Below are positions 1-7,286 of a stretch of DNA of 9,267 nucleotides, one piece after another (the first letter of the stretch is position 1; each line of letters begins with the position of its first letter). Position numbers and translations under genes: made by a program. Source of the DNA: an archaeon (GTDB lineage: Archaea > Hydrothermarchaeota > Hydrothermarchaeia > Hydrothermarchaeales > JALUUU01); contig JALUUU010000153.1 of NCBI GenBank assembly GCA_027021185.1, positions 1-9,267 of the forward strand, in the 5' to 3' direction. The notes below the pieces were generated by a model. It was not told the origin of the DNA, did not search any database, and saw nothing but the letters and a program-made list of their open reading frames with translations.

Positions 1-332
1 ATGGTGTCCGCCGATACCAGGGTGTCACCGTTAAGAACCAGGGCGTCTTCTTTTAAGTCCGCCTCCGCCACGGCGTGGGCCGTTCCCAGGCGCTCTCTCT
101 GGACCGCGTACTCCAGCTCCACCCCGTGCTTCTCCTCGCCGAAGTAGCTCTTGATCATGTCGCCCTTGTAGCCGATGACCATGGTTGCCTTCTCCACCCC
201 CGCATGGGAGAGGGCTATTAGAACGTGCTCCAGGAGGGGCTTCCCCGCCAGGGGGAGCATGGTCTTCGGGGTGGTGTTGGTCAGGGGCTCAAGCCTTTTT
301 CCTTTGCCCGCCGCCAGGATAACAGCCCTCAT
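1..332 (-). CDS. Archaeal GlmU-type sugar-1-phosphate nucleotidylyltransferase, N-terminal part (runs off window)
   Basis: Only the first 110 codons are in the window; the gene continues past the left edge. The ATG at 332-330 overlaps the TGA of the upstream mutase as ATGA, indicating translational coupling. The protein opens with a nucleotidyltransferase Rossmann-like core: the pyrophosphorylase signature MRAVILAAGKGKRLEPLT at residues 1-18, then TPKTMLPLAGKPLLEH at 21-36, with the catalytic Lys expected in the PK motif. NGD at 101-103 matches the metal-binding Asp region. The family transfers a nucleotidyl group from an NTP to a sugar-1-phosphate (for example UDP-GlcNAc, UDP-Glc or dTDP-Glc) in the cytosol. 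Archaeal relatives often carry a C-terminal left-handed beta-helix acetyltransferase domain, but that part is not visible, so bifunctional GlmU activity is only an inference. Placement directly after a phosphohexomutase supports use of that enzyme's product. Confidence 0.9.
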   Translation of the reverse strand, partial: MRAVILAAGKGKRLEPLTNTTPKTMLPLAGKPLLEHVLIALSHAGVEKATMVIGYKGDMIKSYFGEEKHGVELEYAVQRERLGTAHAVAEADLKEDALVLNGDTLVSADT

Positions 333-1681
333 TTTTCACACGCCGCCTCGAAATCCCTGGTCACCATATCCACTAGCTCCTTGAGGCGCTCCTCTGTTAC
401 GCCCTCCACAGAGGCTCTGACCAGGGGGGTGGTGTTGCTGGGCCTCAGGAGGGCCCATCCGTCTTCGAAGACCACCTTGGCTCCGTCGGTGAGGTCCAGG
501 GTATATCCCTTGGCCTGCCAGTTCTCCACGATCCTCTCCACCACTTTGAATTTTTCCTCGTCCCTGCAGGGGAAGTTGATGGCCCGTTTGGGGTAGCTGG
601 GTATGGCATCCACAAGCTCAGAGAGCTTCTCCCCTCTGGAGAGGATCTCCGCCAGCTTTAGGGTGATGAGGAGGGGATCGTCGAAGGGGTAGAACTCGGG
701 GAGGAAGTAGTGGGCGCTGGTTTCCATGGCGAAGAGGGCGCCGTGCTTCTTTATGGCCTCGCTGATGAACACGTCTCCCACCCTGACCCTCAGCACTTCG
801 CCCCCCAGCTTAGGTATCTCCTCCTCCACTATCATGGAACACTCCACGTTGGCTATTATCTTGCCTGTTCGTTTCCTCAGTATATCCCTGGCCACCAGGA
901 TGCCTATCTTCTCCGTCTGGACCACCCTGCCCTTGTCGTCCACGAAGATGACCCTGTCGGCGTCTCCGTCGTAACCTGCGCCGAAGGCGGCATTTTCCCT
1001 CACCGTGGCCCTCATCAGCTCCCCCAGGGTCTCCTCCTTGGGCTCCGAAGGTCGCCCGGGGAACCTCCCATCTATGGCCTCGTTTATCGTTACTACGTCT
1101 ATGCCTGCCCTTCTAAGAGCCCTTGGGGCCGCTGTGGCTGCCACGCCGTTGCCCAGGTCCAGGACAGCCCTGAGGCTCTCTTGGACGCTGAACTTGGGCA
1201 GTATAAATCCCAGGTAGTCATCTATGGCGTCCTCGGAGCCCCTCCTTTCGATGCCCCCGATGCTGTCCCAGGGAGCCAGGGTGTAGTCTCCTCTGAGGTA
1301 GCGGTCTCTTATGTCCATGTTTTCCCTTGTATAGCCTGTGCCGTCTCCGTGGCGGAAGCGTATGCCTCCGTACTCCGGGGGATTGTGGGACGCGGTTATG
1401 TACACCCCTCCGTCGTAGTCGCCCTTCCATATGTGGTAGTTGGCTGTTGGAATGGGCACGAGGCCTATGGAGACGCACTCGCATCCCGTGGAGGCCAGGC
1501 CGGAGATGAAGGCTTCCTCCAGGACCTCGCTGCTGGTCCTGCCGTCCCTGCCCACGAGGACCCTTTTGTCTCTCCCAAGGTAGCTGCCGAAGGCCATGCC
1601 TATCTTCGCCGCCATGGCCACGTCCAGCTCCTCGTTGAATACGCCTCTTATGTCGTAAGCCCGGAATATGTGCCTGCTCAT
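329..1681 (-). CDS. Phosphohexomutase (phosphomannomutase/phosphoglucomutase/phosphoglucosamine mutase family)
   Basis: This 450-residue alpha-D-phosphohexomutase interconverts hexose-6-phosphate and hexose-1-phosphate through a phosphoserine. It has the usual four-domain length. The N-terminus FRAYDIRG (residues 6-13) is typical. The active-site loop TASHNP places the phosphorylated serine at 98. The Mg-binding loop is DGDADR at 238-243. The sugar-recognition loop is METSAH at 319-324, followed by a FDD at 333-335. The phosphate-binding loop is RPSNTTP at 413-419. The sugar loop normally reads E-x-S-G-H; here the Gly is Ala. Substrate cannot be fixed from sequence: mannose, glucose and glucosamine phosphates are all possible. 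The downstream nucleotidylyltransferase overlaps by four bases, so the pair probably makes an activated sugar. The gene starts 6 bases after the apgM stop, with only a weak purine-rich RBS (AAAGAGAG). Confidence 0.93.
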   Translation of the reverse strand: MSRHIFRAYDIRGVFNEELDVAMAAKIGMAFGSYLGRDKRVLVGRDGRTSSEVLEEAFISGLASTGCECVSIGLVPIPTANYHIWKGDYDGGVYITASHNPPEYGGIRFRHGDGTGYTRENMDIRDRYLRGDYTLAPWDSIGGIERRGSEDAIDDYLGFILPKFSVQESLRAVLDLGNGVAATAAPRALRRAGIDVVTINEAIDGRFPGRPSEPKEETLGELMRATVRENAAFGAGYDGDADRVIFVDDKGRVVQTEKIGILVARDILRKRTGKIIANVECSMIVEEEIPKLGGEVLRVRVGDVFISEAIKKHGALFAMETSAHYFLPEFYPFDDPLLITLKLAEILSRGEKLSELVDAIPSYPKRAINFPCRDEEKFKVVERIVENWQAKGYTLDLTDGAKVVFEDGWALLRPSNTTPLVRASVEGVTEERLKELVDMVTRDFEAACEK

Positions 1682-1687
1682 CTCTCT

Positions 1688-2893
1688 TTACGCCCCAAAT
1701 TTTTCTGACTTGTTCAGGAGATCCAGCATTATCTGCATTATGTCTCTGCCCCTTATTCTTCCGAGGCCGCCCTTGGCCGCCTTCCTCTCGTCGAAGGTCT
1801 TGATGTCGTCCACCCTCACCTCGGGTCCGGCTATGATTATGGGCACCGGGTCGCCGGTGTGGTCCCCGTAGCTTGAGGATGTGGTGTGGTCGCTCAGGAG
1901 CACCATGTAGTTCTCCTCGACGAAGTCCACGAGGGGCGCCAGGGCCTCGTCTATGGCCTCTATCAGCTCGATCTTTCTCTCAGGGTTCATGTCGTGGGCC
2001 GCCTCATCCGGCTCTTTTATGTTGAGGAGGAGGAAATCCTTTTCCTCCAGCACCTTCTGGGCCGTCATTACCCTGTCCCTGTAGCCCTCAGGGGTCTCCA
2101 CCAGCTCCAGGCCCACGCTCCTGGCTATGCCCTTTATTAGTCCAGTGGTGGTCATGCAGCTTCCAGTTATCCCGTATTTTTCCTCAAAGTATGGTATATC
2201 CATGGCTACGCCGCAGCCCCGGAGGAGGAGCATGTTTGCGGGTTTAAGTCCCTTGGCCCGCCTCTCCTCGTTGACCCTGTGGCGCTTCAGGACCTCGTGG
2301 GACTTTCTGATGAACTCGTTGGCCAAATCGGCGGTCCTGGTGGCGTCCCTGGATCCGTCCAGGGGCTTTACCTCCATTATTTTTTTTCCTATCTCGTGGG
2401 GATCGGAGTCAGAGACCTTGCTGCTCAGGTGGTCGCCCCTGAATACCAGGGCTCCCCTGTGTCCGGTGGACTCCTTGAACACAAAATCCACCCCGGGCAG
2501 GGATATCTCGTTTACAGCCTGGGCGAGGTCCGCTGTGCCCTTGTTTATCCTCCCCGCCCTCCTGTCTTTGACCACCATGTCCTCGTCCACGGTGGCGAAG
2601 TTTACCCTGAAGGCCACATCCCCCTTCCTGACCTCGAGCCCTGCCCCCAGGGCCTCGAAGGGGCCTCTGCCCGTGTAGTACATGTACGGGTCGTATCCCA
2701 GAAGGGCTAAATGAGTGGTGTCTGAGCCCACCCTCACCCCGGGGGCTATGGGGTCCATGATGCCGCATATACCCCTGGAGGCGATGGCGTCCATGTTTTC
2801 CTTCATAGAAACCTCTAGGGGGGTTTTGCCTCCGAAGTCCTCTATGGGTCGGTCGGCCATGCCGTCGCAGACCAGCATTAAGATTTTCATCAT
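1688..2893 (-). CDS. apgM: 2,3-bisphosphoglycerate-independent phosphoglycerate mutase, archaeal type
   Basis: This 401-residue protein of the alkaline phosphatase superfamily interconverts 3-phosphoglycerate and 2-phosphoglycerate in glycolysis and gluconeogenesis. The order of motifs fits archaeal aPGAM. LVCDGMADRP at residues 7-16 supplies the first metal-ligand Asp. GSDTTHLALLGYDP at 56-69 contains the nucleophilic Ser57. DEAAHD (296-301), SDHTT (334-338) and GDHTGDPVP (343-351) supply the remaining Asp/His ligands of the two-metal centre. It is clearly shorter and differently arranged than bacterial GpmI. The start is a double ATG (2893 and 2890). No good Shine-Dalgarno precedes it, but a TATA-like element sits about 23 bases upstream, so the mRNA may be leaderless. 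It is followed within 6 bases by the phosphohexomutase, placing central carbon flow and sugar-phosphate use in one transcript. Confidence 0.95.
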   Translation of the reverse strand: MMKILMLVCDGMADRPIEDFGGKTPLEVSMKENMDAIASRGICGIMDPIAPGVRVGSDTTHLALLGYDPYMYYTGRGPFEALGAGLEVRKGDVAFRVNFATVDEDMVVKDRRAGRINKGTADLAQAVNEISLPGVDFVFKESTGHRGALVFRGDHLSSKVSDSDPHEIGKKIMEVKPLDGSRDATRTADLANEFIRKSHEVLKRHRVNEERRAKGLKPANMLLLRGCGVAMDIPYFEEKYGITGSCMTTTGLIKGIARSVGLELVETPEGYRDRVMTAQKVLEEKDFLLLNIKEPDEAAHDMNPERKIELIEAIDEALAPLVDFVEENYMVLLSDHTTSSSYGDHTGDPVPIIIAGPEVRVDDIKTFDERKAAKGGLGRIRGRDIMQIMLDLLNKSEKFGA

Positions 2894-2910
2894 GGGCTAC
2901 TCTGCCGGAG

Positions 2911-2926
2911 AGATATAAATAATTTA
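2911..2926 (-). promoter_or_regulatory. Putative box A (TATA) promoter for apgM
   Basis: Read on the minus strand, the sequence AAATTATTTATATCT lies in the 30-base gap after the DUF92 stop and overlaps that stop codon. Its core is about 23 bases from the first apgM ATG. In archaea the TATA box lies about 26 bases before the transcript start, so initiation would fall at or next to the start codon. The missing Shine-Dalgarno agrees with a leaderless message. Base composition here is markedly AT-rich against a GC-rich background. This is inferred from pattern only. Confidence 0.5.
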
Positions 2927-3646
2927 CAGGCTGATAGCGATTCGCAGGCCGATGAGGCTTCCCGTGAGGCTGGACAGGAAGTTCACCATGGCGTTGTTTA
3001 TGAGGCGACGCCTCTCCAGCACCGCCCCAAGGAGGCTGTCCATGTGAAAGCCTGCAACCCCTCCTATGAGGGCTGCAAGGAGGGACAGCTTGAGGTCTGC
3101 AAGCCCCAGGAGGTAGCTGGCAACCCCTATGATCAGCGCCCCGGCGAATCCCCCAAGCTCCCCCATGAGAGACACGCCGCCGTGGGTCCCGATGGGCACC
3201 TTTTCGAAGGTGGTTATGAGGTAGGGCCTCCTCCTGCTGAGCATGCCTATCTCAGAGGACAGGGTGTCTCCCGTTACAGTGGCTATAGCGGCTATGTAGC
3301 CTGCCTTCAGCATATTCCCCACGGAGTTTTCGCTGTTCATGAACCACAGGACAGCTATGAAGGCGGGCACGAGGCCGTTTGCCAAAACATTACCGACTCC
3401 TCTCCTTCCCTCCTTTTTCTCCGCCACCCCGAGGCTCTTCTTGTAGGAGTATCCGTACCTGGTGGAGGCGAAGCCCATAACTAGGAAGACCACCAGGAGA
3501 GAAAGCCACTCTATTCCCGCGAATAGGCCTATGATTATCCCCAGGGCGACAGCTGCTAGGGTGCCCTCGAGGTCAAGGATGCGGAGCCTGTAGATGATGA
3601 AGCCTATGACTAGGCCCAGTGCCAGAACGGGGATCTCTTTCACCAT
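2924..3646 (-). CDS. DUF92 family integral membrane protein (possible isoprenoid-phosphate kinase-like)
   Basis: This 240-residue hydrophobic protein has about six to seven membrane segments, around residues 5-20, 28-43, 45-60, 88-103, 163-183, 187-206 and 221-238. The DUF92/TIGR00297 landmarks are present: GRRGVGNVLANG (80-91), TGDTLSSEIG (125-134), PIGTHGGVSLMGELGG (151-166), MDSLLGAVLE (202-211) and the NFLSSLTG tail (222-229). The plant member VTE6 is a phytyl-phosphate kinase, and the wider family is related to CTP-dependent polyprenol/dolichol kinases. Extending that to archaeal geranylgeranyl phosphate metabolism is inference. The ATG at 3646 is preceded by a clear GAGGGGTGA Shine-Dalgarno. 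The gene lies 47 bases after S3Ae and 30 bases before apgM. Confidence 0.88.
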   Translation of the reverse strand: MVKEIPVLALGLVIGFIIYRLRILDLEGTLAAVALGIIIGLFAGIEWLSLLVVFLVMGFASTRYGYSYKKSLGVAEKKEGRRGVGNVLANGLVPAFIAVLWFMNSENSVGNMLKAGYIAAIATVTGDTLSSEIGMLSRRRPYLITTFEKVPIGTHGGVSLMGELGGFAGALIIGVASYLLGLADLKLSLLAALIGGVAGFHMDSLLGAVLERRRLINNAMVNFLSSLTGSLIGLRIAISL

Positions 3647-3649
3647 CTT

Positions 3650-3658
3650 TCACCCCTC
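3650..3658 (-). promoter_or_regulatory. Ribosome binding site of the DUF92 gene
   Basis: GAGGGGTGA lies 3 bases before the ATG at 3646. It contains GGTGA, complementary to the conserved archaeal 16S rRNA 3' end. It fixes the start at 3646 and suggests the gene is translated from a leadered message, probably the one carrying S3Ae. The AT-rich stretch at 3671-3682 just upstream could be a weak promoter, but it would leave almost no leader in front of this site. Confidence 0.6.
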
Positions 3659-3694
3659 GGCCATGAGGAATAATAATTCAAGGCATAGGTGCAA

Positions 3695-4297
3695 TCAAGG
3701 CCTACCCCTGGCACCAGACGCCAGAACCCTGACCTTCCTAACTTCAACCCTCTTCAGAGGATATATCTTGCTGGCGGCTTTGTACATCTCCGAAGAGGTC
3801 TTCCCCAGGACGACTTCCTGGATGAACCTGTCCAGAGTGGCTCTTCTTGCCGCCCTAAAAACCTTGGAGGACATTATCCTCCTTATGGCCTTTTCCTGGG
3901 CTGTTTGAGCCCTGCCAATGGCTAAGGCGATAGTCTTAACTCTGAGCTTGCTTCCGTCCTTGGTGACTACGTCCGTTACACCCTCCACCCTGGTGGTTTT
4001 TCTCCGAATCTGGCTCCTCATGTAGTCCCTGGACAGGGACTGGGCCTTGAACTCGGTGAAGGCTTTGTCTCCCTTGACCTCGGTTATCTTAAACTTCAGC
4101 TTGACGTGCTGCTTGGATATGTCCCCCGTGAGGTCTTTCATGGTTGTCTCCACAACCCTCCCGATGAGACTCTCCGGGTCAGAGGCAAGGGTTTCACCTA
4201 TCTTCGCCTCCCCGAACATCTTGGGGGTGTACACGGTGTACCAGCGCTTAGTCTTCCAAGTATCTATCTTCTTCCGTTTTCTTGCGGCTCTGGCCAT
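3695..4297 (-). CDS. rps3ae: Small ribosomal subunit protein S3Ae (eS1)
   Basis: This 200-residue basic protein matches archaeal/eukaryotic S3Ae (eS1) in length and sequence from end to end. Recognisable parts are the basic N-terminus ARKRKKIDTWKTKRWY (residues 5-20), PKMFGEAKIGETLASDP (25-41), the LIGRVVETTMKDLTGD segment, FKAQSLSRDYMRSQIRRKT in the middle, and the basic C-terminal tail ending ASGARGRP. The protein sits on the platform of the 30S subunit near the mRNA exit, has no bacterial counterpart in this form, and so marks the window as archaeal. It lies 28 bases after serS. A TATA-like element overlaps the serS stop, so it may be transcribed both by read-through and from its own start. 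Confidence 0.97.
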   Translation of the reverse strand: MARAARKRKKIDTWKTKRWYTVYTPKMFGEAKIGETLASDPESLIGRVVETTMKDLTGDISKQHVKLKFKITEVKGDKAFTEFKAQSLSRDYMRSQIRRKTTRVEGVTDVVTKDGSKLRVKTIALAIGRAQTAQEKAIRRIMSSKVFRAARRATLDRFIQEVVLGKTSSEMYKAASKIYPLKRVEVRKVRVLASGARGRP

Positions 4298-4321
4298 CTA
4301 ACTAAAGCAAAAAGCAATCAC

Positions 4322-4332
4322 CTATTTATGCT
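4322..4332 (-). promoter_or_regulatory. Putative box A promoter for the rps3ae transcript
   Basis: On the minus strand, GCATAAATAG spans the serS TAA stop, with the purine-containing CGCAAAG just upstream in the position of a BRE. The distance to the S3Ae ATG (4297) is about 29 bases, so transcription would begin a few bases before the start codon. GGTGAT at about 4317-4322 is about 20 bases from the ATG, too far for an ordinary Shine-Dalgarno. A nearly leaderless transcript is therefore the simplest reading. A short T-run at 4308-4312 could also help end the upstream transcript. Confidence 0.5.
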
Positions 4333-5612
4333 TTGCGTTGAATTACCTCCAGACCGTTCATATACGGAACAAGAACATCTGGGACTTTTATGCTGCCGTC
4401 CTCGAGCTGATAGTTCTCCATGACGGCTATGAGAGCCCTCTCCGTGGCCACGAGGGTGCTGTTAAGGGTGTGCACGGGCTTGGTGGGCTTCCCCGGCTCC
4501 GGCCTGTACCTAATGTTGGCCCTTCTCGCCTGATAGTCTGTGCAGTTGCTGCAGCTGACCATCTCCCTGTACTTCCCCTGCCCCGGGAGCCACGCCTCAA
4601 GGTCGTACTTTTTGGCGGCGACGCTGCCTATATCTCCCGTGCAGACATTCACAATCCTGTAGGGGATGCCCAGCCTCTGGAAGACCTCCTCGGCGTTGGC
4701 TATCAGCATCTCGTGCTCATCCCAGGAGTCCTCCGGCTTGGAGAATACGAACTGCTCCACCTTCTCGAACTGATGCACCCTGAAAATCCCCTTGGTGTCC
4801 CTGCCATGTGTTCCCGCCTCCTTCCTGAAGCACGGGCTTATGCCCGAGTACCTGAGGGGGAGCCTCTTGGTCTCAAGGATCTCGTCCATATGCAGGGCCA
4901 GGAGGGCGAACTCGGAGGTGGGCAGGAGATAGAGGTCCTCCCCCTCCACCTTATAGATGACATCCTCGAAGTCCCCTAGGTCAGTGGCGCTCTCCACTCC
5001 GCGGCGCCTGAGCATGTAGGGGGGCTGATAAAGGGTGAAGCCTTTTTCCACCATCACGTCCAGGGCGAACTTGACCAGGGCGTAGTTGAGCCTCACGAGC
5101 TCCCCCTTGAGGTAGTAGAACCTCGCCCCGGCCACCTTCCCGGCCCTCTCCACATCTATCAAGTCCAGGGCCAGGCCGAGGTCTATATGGTCTTTGGGCT
5201 GGAATGGGAACTCCGTGGGCTCTTCCCATGTCCTTATGACAACGTTGTCCTCCTCTCCTGCGCCTACCGGGACAGAGGAGTGGAGGATGTTGGGCAGGCG
5301 ATACAGCACTGCCCTTAGGCGGTCCTCAACCCTGTCTTTCTCTTCCTCAAGCTTCCTGAGCTCCCCAGGAAGCCTCTTCGCCTCCTCTATGAGCTTCGAG
5401 GCGTCCTCTCCCTTCTTGCGGAGCCTGGCTATCTCCGTGGAGATGGCGTTACGCCTGTGCCTCAGCTCGTTGACGGCCGTTATCAGGCGCCTGCGCTCTC
5501 TGTCCAGCTCCAGGACCTCGTCAACCAGGGGCAGCTTCTCCAGGCTGCCCCGCTTCTTCAGGTCGTCTCTGACCACCTCGGGGTTACTTCTTATCAGAGC
5601 TACGTCCAGCAT
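4326..5612 (-). CDS. serS: Seryl-tRNA synthetase, class II, common (bacterial/eukaryotic-like) type
   Basis: This enzyme charges tRNA-Ser with serine. With the ATG at 5612 it has 428 residues and begins MLDVALIRSNPE, the usual SerRS opening. Residues about 27-105 form the long antiparallel coiled-coil arm that grips the tRNA-Ser variable arm. The catalytic domain shows the TSE serine-site loop (232-234), motif 2 from FRKEAGTHGRD with RVHQF (262-282), the SCSNCTDYQARR block (353-364), and motif 3 NSTLVATERALIAV (384-397). It is the common type, not the rare zinc-dependent methanogen type. Two further in-frame starts, GTG 5621 and ATG 5618, lie upstream. GGTGAT at 5622-5617 is correctly spaced for 5612 and would itself contain the ATG 5618, so I prefer 5612. 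The gene overlaps the end of pcc1 by 29 bases. Confidence 0.96.
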   Translation of the reverse strand: MLDVALIRSNPEVVRDDLKKRGSLEKLPLVDEVLELDRERRRLITAVNELRHRRNAISTEIARLRKKGEDASKLIEEAKRLPGELRKLEEEKDRVEDRLRAVLYRLPNILHSSVPVGAGEEDNVVIRTWEEPTEFPFQPKDHIDLGLALDLIDVERAGKVAGARFYYLKGELVRLNYALVKFALDVMVEKGFTLYQPPYMLRRRGVESATDLGDFEDVIYKVEGEDLYLLPTSEFALLALHMDEILETKRLPLRYSGISPCFRKEAGTHGRDTKGIFRVHQFEKVEQFVFSKPEDSWDEHEMLIANAEEVFQRLGIPYRIVNVCTGDIGSVAAKKYDLEAWLPGQGKYREMVSCSNCTDYQARRANIRYRPEPGKPTKPVHTLNSTLVATERALIAVMENYQLEDGSIKVPDVLVPYMNGLEVIQRKA

Positions 5613-5859
5613 CTTCATCACCTGTTAGGGAGAGAACCCCTTTTATAAGCTTCTCAGTGAAGAGGAGGTCGTCCAGGGCCGCGAGGAAGGTGCCGAGTTT
5701 CCTGTGCTCCAGCCTCGTTACGACGGTGCTCTCCTCTGCGCTGGTTTTTATCCTCAGGCTGCTGGGAGCGACTCGGTTGTCCACCTCCAGGAGATGGGCC
5801 ACCATCTCGGCCACTTCCGGAGTGCCGTAATGGAACTTTATCTCAGCCTTGGCTTTCAT
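5584..5859 (-). CDS. pcc1: KEOPS complex subunit Pcc1
   Basis: This 91-residue protein matches the small Pcc1 family. Its opening KAKAEIKFHYGTPEVAEMV and the following VDNRVAPSSLRIKTSAE, VVTRLEHRKLGTFLAALDDLL segments fit the beta-strand/helix pattern of the dimeric KEOPS subunit. Pcc1 binds Kae1 and holds the complex together as it places t6A at position 37 of tRNAs reading ANN codons. The ATG at 5859 lies inside the end of the RecJ gene (17-base overlap), and its own 3' end overlaps serS by 29 bases, so all three are translated from the same message. The charged tail GDEDAGRSSDKK extends slightly beyond the typical conserved core. The family is short and variable, so recognition rests on pattern together with context. 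Confidence 0.87.
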   Translation of the reverse strand: MKAKAEIKFHYGTPEVAEMVAHLLEVDNRVAPSSLRIKTSAEESTVVTRLEHRKLGTFLAALDDLLFTEKLIKGVLSLTGDEDAGRSSDKK

Positions 5860-7276
5860 CTTTCAGCTGTCTACCTATCTCTTCCTGGACATATTTAAGG
5901 AACTCCATCTCCAGGCCCTTCTCTATCTTGGCCCCCGCGGCTATGTCGTGGCCCCCTCCCTCTCCTCCAACCTTCTCAGAGGCATAGTGCATGGCCTTCC
6001 CCAGGTTCAGGCCCAGCTCGATGAGCTCCCTGGTTCCCCTGGCCGAGACCTTTATGGCGCCGTCCTCTCTCTCGGAGAAGGCGACTATGGGCTTGATGGG
6101 GCTCAGGATCCGGGAGTTCAGGACCATGCTGGCCACGGTGCCTATCACGTTCTCGCTTATCTCGTCTCCGGCGTGGAAGTAGTAGACCACGCCGCCGTCT
6201 TTTATCCTGTCCAGGTTGCTGGATACCCAGCTGTAGCAGTTGGCGAGGTAGCTCTTGTGCTCCTTCAGCATTTCCAGGGCTTTCTGGTATAGCTTTGAGC
6301 GCTCACCGATGGTTACCGCGAGGCCAACGCCGTTGCTCTCGTGCTTCCCGCAGCCATTGAGGAGGGTGGCGTATTCCTTGGCATCCCTCAGGGGCGTTCT
6401 CTTCTCCTCCCTGAGGAGGGTGTATACGTCCCCCACGATGCTCTCCGCCAGGGGCGGGGGAACCCTATGCTCTATCATCTTGAGGATAAGGGCGGTGGTG
6501 AGCCTCTTGCGCTCATCCTTGCTAAGGTCCGCGAGCATGGTGTAGCCGCCGTTCTTCTTCACTGGTATGTCCAGATCCCTGAGGAACTGGATGCAGGCTG
6601 ACTCGCTGCCGCTCAGCCCCGGGATGAAGGGCTCGGTGGTGAGCTCTAGGGCCTTGTAGAGGGGTCGGGTCTGCCTCCCGAAGAGACGGAGGTCCTTCTC
6701 CACCCTTATCACTCCCGCGTTTACGGCGTCCTGGAGGATCTCCTTGTTAACCCCCTTCAGCTTCCCGTCTCCGTCCTGAATATCGCCCACCGCCCCTACT
6801 ATGGCGAGGTCCGCTAAGTCTTTGTTGTCGTCGCTGAGGGTCCTGGCGAAGAGGTAGGCCATCCCGGCGCCGCTCACCTCTCGGGAGCCGTCTATCCCGT
6901 AGAGGTGGGGATTCACCATTGGTATGCTGTTCTCCCCTTCCTTAGGTTGGTGGTGATCGAGGACGAATACCCTCTTATCTGAAAGGTGCTCCTCCATCTC
7001 CCTAAGGAGGCCGCTCCCCAGGTCCACGAAGACCACTACGCCTGAGCCTTCCTCGGCCAGCTCCACAAGGATCTCTTCCTCGAGCTGCTTAATGCTCCTG
7101 GTGTGGACGGGGTAGCCCTCTCTGGTTAAAGCCCTGTGGATTATGCCTCCTGCGCTAAGGCCGTCGGCGTCGTTGTGGGTTATTACCCTGGCAACCCCCC
7201 CTGTCTCCATGGCTTCCTTGAAGGCCTGGGCTAGCTCTTCTAAGCCTTGAAGCATTTCTTTAAAGCCCTCAGCCAT
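5843..7276 (-). CDS. Archaeal RecJ-like DHH/DHHA1 single-strand nuclease (GAN-like)
   Basis: This 477-residue DHH-family phosphoesterase has the metal-binding motifs in order: HNDADG at 34-39, FVDLGSG at 83-89, LDHHQP at 106-111 and VGDIQD at 163-168. A C-terminal DHHA1 domain carries GGGHDIAAG at 440-448. Archaeal homologues act as 5'-3' exonucleases on single-stranded DNA or RNA. In Thermococcales the paralogue GAN binds GINS in the CMG replisome. All catalytic motifs appear intact, so an active nuclease is expected. Which archaeal RecJ subgroup it belongs to cannot be decided by eye. The gene starts 10 bases after S15, with AGGTAGG over the S15 stop as a possible RBS, and overlaps pcc1 by 17 bases. 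The S15-RecJ-Pcc1 order recurs in euryarchaea as far as I know. Confidence 0.92.
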   Translation of the reverse strand: MAEGFKEMLQGLEELAQAFKEAMETGGVARVITHNDADGLSAGGIIHRALTREGYPVHTRSIKQLEEEILVELAEEGSGVVVFVDLGSGLLREMEEHLSDKRVFVLDHHQPKEGENSIPMVNPHLYGIDGSREVSGAGMAYLFARTLSDDNKDLADLAIVGAVGDIQDGDGKLKGVNKEILQDAVNAGVIRVEKDLRLFGRQTRPLYKALELTTEPFIPGLSGSESACIQFLRDLDIPVKKNGGYTMLADLSKDERKRLTTALILKMIEHRVPPPLAESIVGDVYTLLREEKRTPLRDAKEYATLLNGCGKHESNGVGLAVTIGERSKLYQKALEMLKEHKSYLANCYSWVSSNLDRIKDGGVVYYFHAGDEISENVIGTVASMVLNSRILSPIKPIVAFSEREDGAIKVSARGTRELIELGLNLGKAMHYASEKVGGEGGGHDIAAGAKIEKGLEMEFLKYVQEEIGRQLKDESQG

Positions 7277-7286
7277 GTTGGAACGC

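Noticed and set aside
710..1708. A 332-codon open frame on the plus strand, antisense to the phosphohexomutase
   Set aside because: It lies wholly over a well-conserved enzyme gene, has no ribosome binding site and no recognisable motifs; long antisense frames are expected in GC-rich genes with G/C-ending codons.
3649..3663. A four-codon frame (ATG GCC GAG GGG TGA) just before the DUF92 start, ending inside its ribosome binding site
   Set aside because: Too short, without its own ribosome binding site; the TGA arises from the GGTGA Shine-Dalgarno itself, so it is probably coincidence rather than a leader peptide.
5590..5621. C/D-box-like signals (GTGATGA then CTGA on the minus strand) at the pcc1/serS junction, and ATGATGA at the apgM start
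   Set aside because: The C-box match is the ribosome binding site/start region of serS or the double ATG of apgM; no closing D box with flanking terminal stem or proper C'/D' spacing was found.
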